In this document: positions 6,666 to 8,891 of the stretch, piece after piece | Position numbering within the stretch: position 1 is the stretch's first letter | How the letters are laid out: every line of letters begins with the position of its first letter | DNA from: Bacilli bacterium | Lineage (GTDB): Bacteria; Bacillota_I; Bacilli_A; RF39; UBA660 | Direction: 5' to 3' | Length of the DNA: 8,891 bases | NCBI GenBank assembly: GCA_028703035.1 | Contig: JAQVNR010000056.1 | Span: 1-8,891, forward strand | The notes under the pieces: generated by a model | Database searches by the model: none | Told to the model about the DNA's origin: nothing | Seen by the model: only the letters and a program-made list of their open reading frames with translations | Program-made: the position numbers and the translations under genes

Positions 6666-8132
6666 CTATTTTAATGCTAATTTTCTTAAATAAGTCAACA
6701 TATCATCTATGTCTTTTTTTGTTATATTAGGGTTTCCAGACATATATCTTAAAGGAAAAAGAACTTCACCCTGTTTAATAATACCATTATCATCTGTTAA
6801 AGAAAATTGATGCAAATGATATATACCCTCCTCCGATAATTGTTTGTGAATATCTATATTTTTTTCATTTATTTTTTTGATATTTATTGAATCTAATTTT
6901 TCTTTATCTTGGACATACATAAAAACAACTGAATTAATATTAACACTATTTAACAAAACAAAATCATTCGAATTTATTATTTTTTTACTTAAATATTGAG
7001 CCATCTCACATCTTTTTTCAATCATTTGCCCAATTTTTTCAATTCCGATATTTTTAATCATAAACCATAATTTTAATGATACCCAACTTTTAGAACCTAT
7101 AAAAGGTGTGACTTGTCCAAACGCGTAATCCTCTTGCATTATTAAATCAGATGATGAAGTCACTAATTTAAAATTTTCTGGGTCTTTTATTAATAACGCA
7201 CTTATGCAATAAGGTGTTGCCAATACTTTATGAGGGTCAGTAGAAATACTGTCAAAATATTGAATTCCTTCTATTTTACATTTCAACTTTTTAGAAAATG
7301 CTAAAGAAAAACCATGGCACGCATCAGCATGTAACCAAATATTTTCATCTATTTCTTTTACTAATTTATATATTTCAGTAAGATTATCAATTGATTGTGT
7401 TCTACTATCTCCAACATAACAAACTACAGACATTATTTTTCCTTTATTTTCTATCAATGTTTTCTTTAACTCATCAAGATTATACCGATAATCTTTAGTA
7501 GGAACTTCTAATATGTTATTTCCACAACCAATCCACATTAAACTACTTCTAATGCTATAGTGCGCTATTCCTTTTGGAATAACAACCTTATAATTCTCTG
7601 GAGATTTTACGCCTTCAATCATTGTTTTTGAATTATGATTTTCTCTTGCTAATAACATTGCAGTTGCATTACTACCTGTCCCACCATAAGTTATAACTCC
7701 ACCAACATCCCAAATATTTTTTATTTCTTTTATTTCATAACCTAATAATTCTCTAAGCCATTTTATTACAGCTATTTCCATATGAGTAGCAATAGGTGCA
7801 CAAAATGATGAATTAATCAAATTTTGTTGCAAAAAATCTGATAATATCGCTCCGCTAATTGCTGCGGTTGAATTTCCCGAATCAGGAAAGCTCATAAATT
7901 TTTCGTTGCTAAAATTTGAACAATAAGGCATTATCTCATTTTTAAAATAGTCTAATAATTCATTTAGTTCAGTACCTTTGTTTGGAATTTCTAACAATTC
8001 TGAAAAATTACTTATATCATAATTTTTTTCCTTAAATTTATTATTTAATTTAAAATCTATTCCCATATTTATTACTTTTTCCAAACATATTTTTGAATAG
8101 TCTTTTGTATCTTTACTTAATATTTCTTTCAT
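6666..8132 (-). CDS. Group II PLP-dependent amino acid decarboxylase
   Basis: This 488-residue enzyme belongs to the fold-type I family that includes glutamate, aromatic amino acid, diaminobutyrate and aspartate decarboxylases. The N-terminal part KFMSFPDSGN matches the family's substrate-pocket opening. GGTGSN (150-155) binds the cofactor phosphate, His191 would stack on the PLP ring, Asp270 in HADACHG pairs with the ring nitrogen, and Lys302 in DPHK is the Schiff-base lysine. The C-terminus LFPLRYMSGNP is typical. All key residues are present, so it should remove CO2 from an amino acid to give an amine; which one cannot be told. The ATG at 8132 has no strong ribosome site (AGAAAG about 12 bases away), so the start is moderately sure. 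It lies 20 bases after the broken RelA-type gene, whose promoter may drive it, and 16 bases before the nucleotidyltransferase, with which it probably forms an operon. Confidence 0.88.
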   Translation of the reverse strand: MKEILSKDTKDYSKICLEKVINMGIDFKLNNKFKEKNYDISNFSELLEIPNKGTELNELLDYFKNEIMPYCSNFSNEKFMSFPDSGNSTAAISGAILSDFLQQNLINSSFCAPIATHMEIAVIKWLRELLGYEIKEIKNIWDVGGVITYGGTGSNATAMLLARENHNSKTMIEGVKSPENYKVVIPKGIAHYSIRSSLMWIGCGNNILEVPTKDYRYNLDELKKTLIENKGKIMSVVCYVGDSRTQSIDNLTEIYKLVKEIDENIWLHADACHGFSLAFSKKLKCKIEGIQYFDSISTDPHKVLATPYCISALLIKDPENFKLVTSSSDLIMQEDYAFGQVTPFIGSKSWVSLKLWFMIKNIGIEKIGQMIEKRCEMAQYLSKKIINSNDFVLLNSVNINSVVFMYVQDKEKLDSINIKKINEKNIDIHKQLSEEGIYHLHQFSLTDDNGIIKQGEVLFPLRYMSGNPNITKKDIDDMLTYLRKLALK

Positions 8133-8152
8133 CTTATGAATAACTTTCTTTT

Positions 8153-8650
8153 TTATTTATTTTTTGGTAAAACTGTAAAACTTTTGTGTAGTCTATGAGT
8201 ATATTTTTCTCGTTCAAATATTTTACCAGCTTTAATTCTTATTATTAGTTCATCAAGTTCTTTGATTTTTTTATCAAGTTCATTTATTTTTCTAGTATTA
8301 TCCGGTTTTGGTTCTTCTCTACTAGAAAAATTTAACTTACTTATTTTAGTAACACCATCAACTAGATTAGCAACATCTTTGTTAAATTGCATCTCAATAT
8401 CTTCTTTAGTAAAATCAGAATTTTCAATAGTATCGTGAAGTAGTACCGCACAGATTGTGTCTCTATCAGCTCTCATTTCAGATAAAATGCTTGCAACTGA
8501 TAATAGATGAACAATATAAGATTCTCCACTTTATCTGGTTTGATTTTGATGCAATTTCTCTGCTAGTTCATAAGCTTCTTTAATCATTTTTAAATCTTCT
8601 GGATTATCATTGTATTTAATAATATTTTTTAATAATAACTCTAACTTCAT
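8153..8650 (-). pseudogene. relA: Truncated RelA/SpoT HD-domain gene with in-frame stop
   Basis: From the ATG at 8650 (AAGGTGGTGG upstream) the frame reads 39 codons, ending HQNQTR, then meets TAA at 8531-8533. The same frame goes on with SGESYIVHLLSVASILSEMR, then CAVLLHDTIENSDFTKEDIE and VANLVDGVTKISKLNF. This is the N-terminal hydrolase domain of long RelA/SpoT enzymes; the family normally has a residue such as Lys at the stop, so one A-to-T change (AAA to TAA) explains it. After NTRKI the sequence leaves the family: a short Lys/Glu-rich helix (ELDKKIKELDEL) and a tail to 8153. The ADRLHNMRT metal site, the synthetase domain and all regulatory domains are missing. A product from the internal ATG at 8476 would be 107 residues and keep the HD pair but lack the upstream metal-binding His. 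It should not hydrolyse (p)ppGpp. This is almost certainly a relic beside an intact copy elsewhere. Confidence 0.85.
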
Positions 8651-8667
8651 TTTATCCACCACCTTAT

Positions 8668-8700
8668 AAAAAAAGCAATCCGTTAATATAACAGTTGCCT
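8668..8700 (-). terminator. Intrinsic terminator or attenuator before the RelA-type gene
   Basis: On the minus strand AGGCAACTGTTA pairs with TAACGGATTGCT (8674-8700, with one bulged base on each arm and a three-base loop) and runs into seven T (8668-8674). It lies only some 18 bases before the ATG at 8650 and downstream of the only visible promoter, so readthrough or antitermination would be needed to transcribe the RelA-type gene and whatever follows it. Confidence 0.7.
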
Positions 8701-8716
8701 TAATAAAACAAAATAT

Positions 8717-8803
8717 TTAAAAAAATAAATTATACATAACAAAACAAGATTTTTTTGTATTAATGTTTATATTAGCCGATATTAATTTATTTCTTATTTT
8801 CAT
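8717..8803 (-). CDS. Possible 28-codon leader ORF
   Basis: A short frame starts at ATG 8801-8803 with six G (8812-8817) eight bases upstream and ends at TAA 8717-8719. The peptide is basic at the start (MKIRNK), Asn/Ile-rich in the middle and ends SCFVMYNLFF. It lies between a good promoter and an intrinsic terminator, the usual arrangement of a leader peptide, a small transcript or the stub of a deleted gene. No similarity recognised. The stop falls 16 bases before the terminator stem. Confidence 0.35.
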   Translation of the reverse strand: MKIRNKLISANININTKKSCFVMYNLFF

Positions 8804-8837
8804 ACAAATTTCCCCCCAAAAACAAGTAATAGTATTG

Positions 8838-8866
8838 ATAATACACTAATTAATAATGAATGTCAA
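8838..8866 (-). promoter_or_regulatory. Promoter of the leader and RelA-type unit
   Basis: On the minus strand a perfect TTGACA (8861-8866) is followed after 17 bases by TATTAT (8838-8843). Transcription would start near 8831. It shares TTGACATTYATT with the promoter at 3729-3758, and both are followed by a G-run ribosome site and ATGAAA. It is the only visible promoter upstream of the decarboxylase operon. Confidence 0.65.
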
Positions 8867-8891
8867 CATTTTTTGCCTCCAATATAATCTC

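Noticed and set aside
8846..8869. Seven-codon minus-strand ORF with a good GGAGG site (8876-8880) at the window edge
   Set aside because: It overlaps the -35 box. The same bases also read in another frame as the C-terminal end of a gene entering from outside the window (ending NVDIHY-stop). Neither can be judged without the flanking sequence.

Overview
The window is strongly A+T-rich, uses the standard genetic code (tryptophan is TGG, and no TGA is read through in the intact genes), and has AAAGGAGG-type ribosome sites and consensus TTGACA/TATAAT promoters. Together with the protein families present, this points to a low-GC Bacillota (Bacilli or Clostridia type, perhaps a gut or host-associated member). 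I cannot name the species. Every gene I accept lies on the minus strand, so the functional order runs from high to low coordinates.

Layout in the direction of transcription. (1) 8650-8891 is a leader region with a good promoter, a possible 28-codon micro-ORF and a clear intrinsic terminator just before the next gene. (2) 8153-8650 is a broken and truncated RelA/SpoT-type HD-domain gene, with an in-frame TAA after codon 39 and an unrelated-looking tail. (3) 6666-8132 and 5930-6649 are a tightly spaced pair: a group II PLP-dependent amino acid decarboxylase and a polymerase-beta-type nucleotidyltransferase. (4) 5697-5889 holds scraps of a decayed gene. (5) 3907-5541 is a methionyl-tRNA synthetase without the C-terminal tRNA-binding domain, with its own strong ribosome site, a probable promoter and a strong terminator. 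(6) 3729-3758 is a near-perfect promoter driving a two-gene unit: an ANL-superfamily adenylating enzyme (1848-3674) and, 27 bases later, a seven-helix hybrid sensor histidine kinase (1820 down to 4). The kinase reading frame is broken by one apparent missing base near 471, which separates it from its C-terminal receiver domain.

Three units look functionally coherent. The adenylating enzyme and membrane hybrid kinase share one promoter and resemble, in logic only, a signal-synthase and sensor pair. The decarboxylase and nucleotidyltransferase probably act in one small pathway whose substrate cannot be read from sequence. The methionyl-tRNA synthetase is self-contained and could be the housekeeping enzyme or a second, inhibitor-resistant type copy. 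Three damaged reading frames in under 9 kb (the RelA fragment, the 5.7-5.9 kb scraps and the split kinase) give the window the look of an accessory or decaying region, although the kinase break could be a sequencing error.
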